Assembly (NCBI GenBank): GCA_002291985.1
Contig: DBBB01000188.1
Span: forward strand, 1-5,963
Reading direction: 5' to 3'
From: Firmicutes bacterium UBA995
Lineage (GTDB): Bacteria; Bacillota; Sulfobacillia; UBA995
Length of the DNA: 5,963 nt
This document shows, piece by piece, positions 5,949-5,963 of this stretch; position 1 is the stretch's first letter; the number at the start of each line of letters is the position of its first letter. The notes under the pieces are model-generated. The model made no database searches. It saw only the letters and a list, made by a program, of their open reading frames with translations, and had not been told where the DNA came from. Made by a program: the position numbers and the translations under genes.

Positions 5949-5963
5949 CTCCTTGCGTGAGAG

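Overview
The window looks like a piece of a conjugative element (integrative conjugative element or plasmid) from a high-G+C Gram-positive bacterium. The content is six protein genes, all on the minus strand, and together they read as the membrane and ATPase core of a type IV secretion system (T4SS). The host guess rests on three things: strong Shine-Dalgarno sequences of the AAGGAGG / GGAGGTGAT type, G+C of about 60-65% by eye, and a Gram-positive style gene set (TrbC/VirB2-like, PrgI/VirB3-like, TraC-like, VirB4, VirB6/TrbL-like). A GC-rich, possibly thermophilic, member of the Bacillota fits, but the sequence alone does not fix the taxon.

Layout in the direction of transcription, from high to low coordinates. 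(1) 5861-5963 is an upstream region with two AAGGAGG sites and a small palindrome. (2) 5489-5860 encodes a small two-helix pilin-like protein with a signal peptide (VirB2/TrbC class). (3) 5386-5488 is a spacer with a stem-loop just after the pilin stop and a small stem over the next ribosome site. (4) 4906-5385 encodes a JAB/MPN-domain protein of the RadC family without the usual N-terminal domain. (5) 4717-4905 is a structured spacer with a strong 11-bp hairpin and a short leader reading frame. (6) 4345-4713 encodes a PrgI/VirB3-like membrane protein. (7) 3613-4341 encodes a membrane-anchored TraC-like domain protein. (8) 1815-3668 encodes a VirB4-type ATPase with intact Walker motifs. (9) 3-1790 encodes a polytopic VirB6/TrbL-like protein with a long Gly/Pro-rich tail. 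Genes from 4713 down to 3 are packed with gaps of 3 to 24 bp or overlaps, so they are very probably one operon. The operon probably continues past base 1.

How the parts would work together (inference from T4SS families): the pilin-like protein and the VirB3-, VirB6- and TraC-like membrane proteins build the inner-membrane channel, and VirB4 supplies energy for assembly or transfer. The RadC-like protein is the outlier. It is a predicted metal-dependent JAB-fold protein of unproven role, placed between the VirB2-like and VirB3-like genes. The least explained part is the 190-bp spacer between radC-like and virB3-like. It combines a strong hairpin with an 18-codon leader frame that has its own ribosome site and ends in a GTGA overlap with the VirB3-like start. 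I did not see CRISPR arrays, tRNAs, rRNAs, insertion sequences or a convincing promoter.
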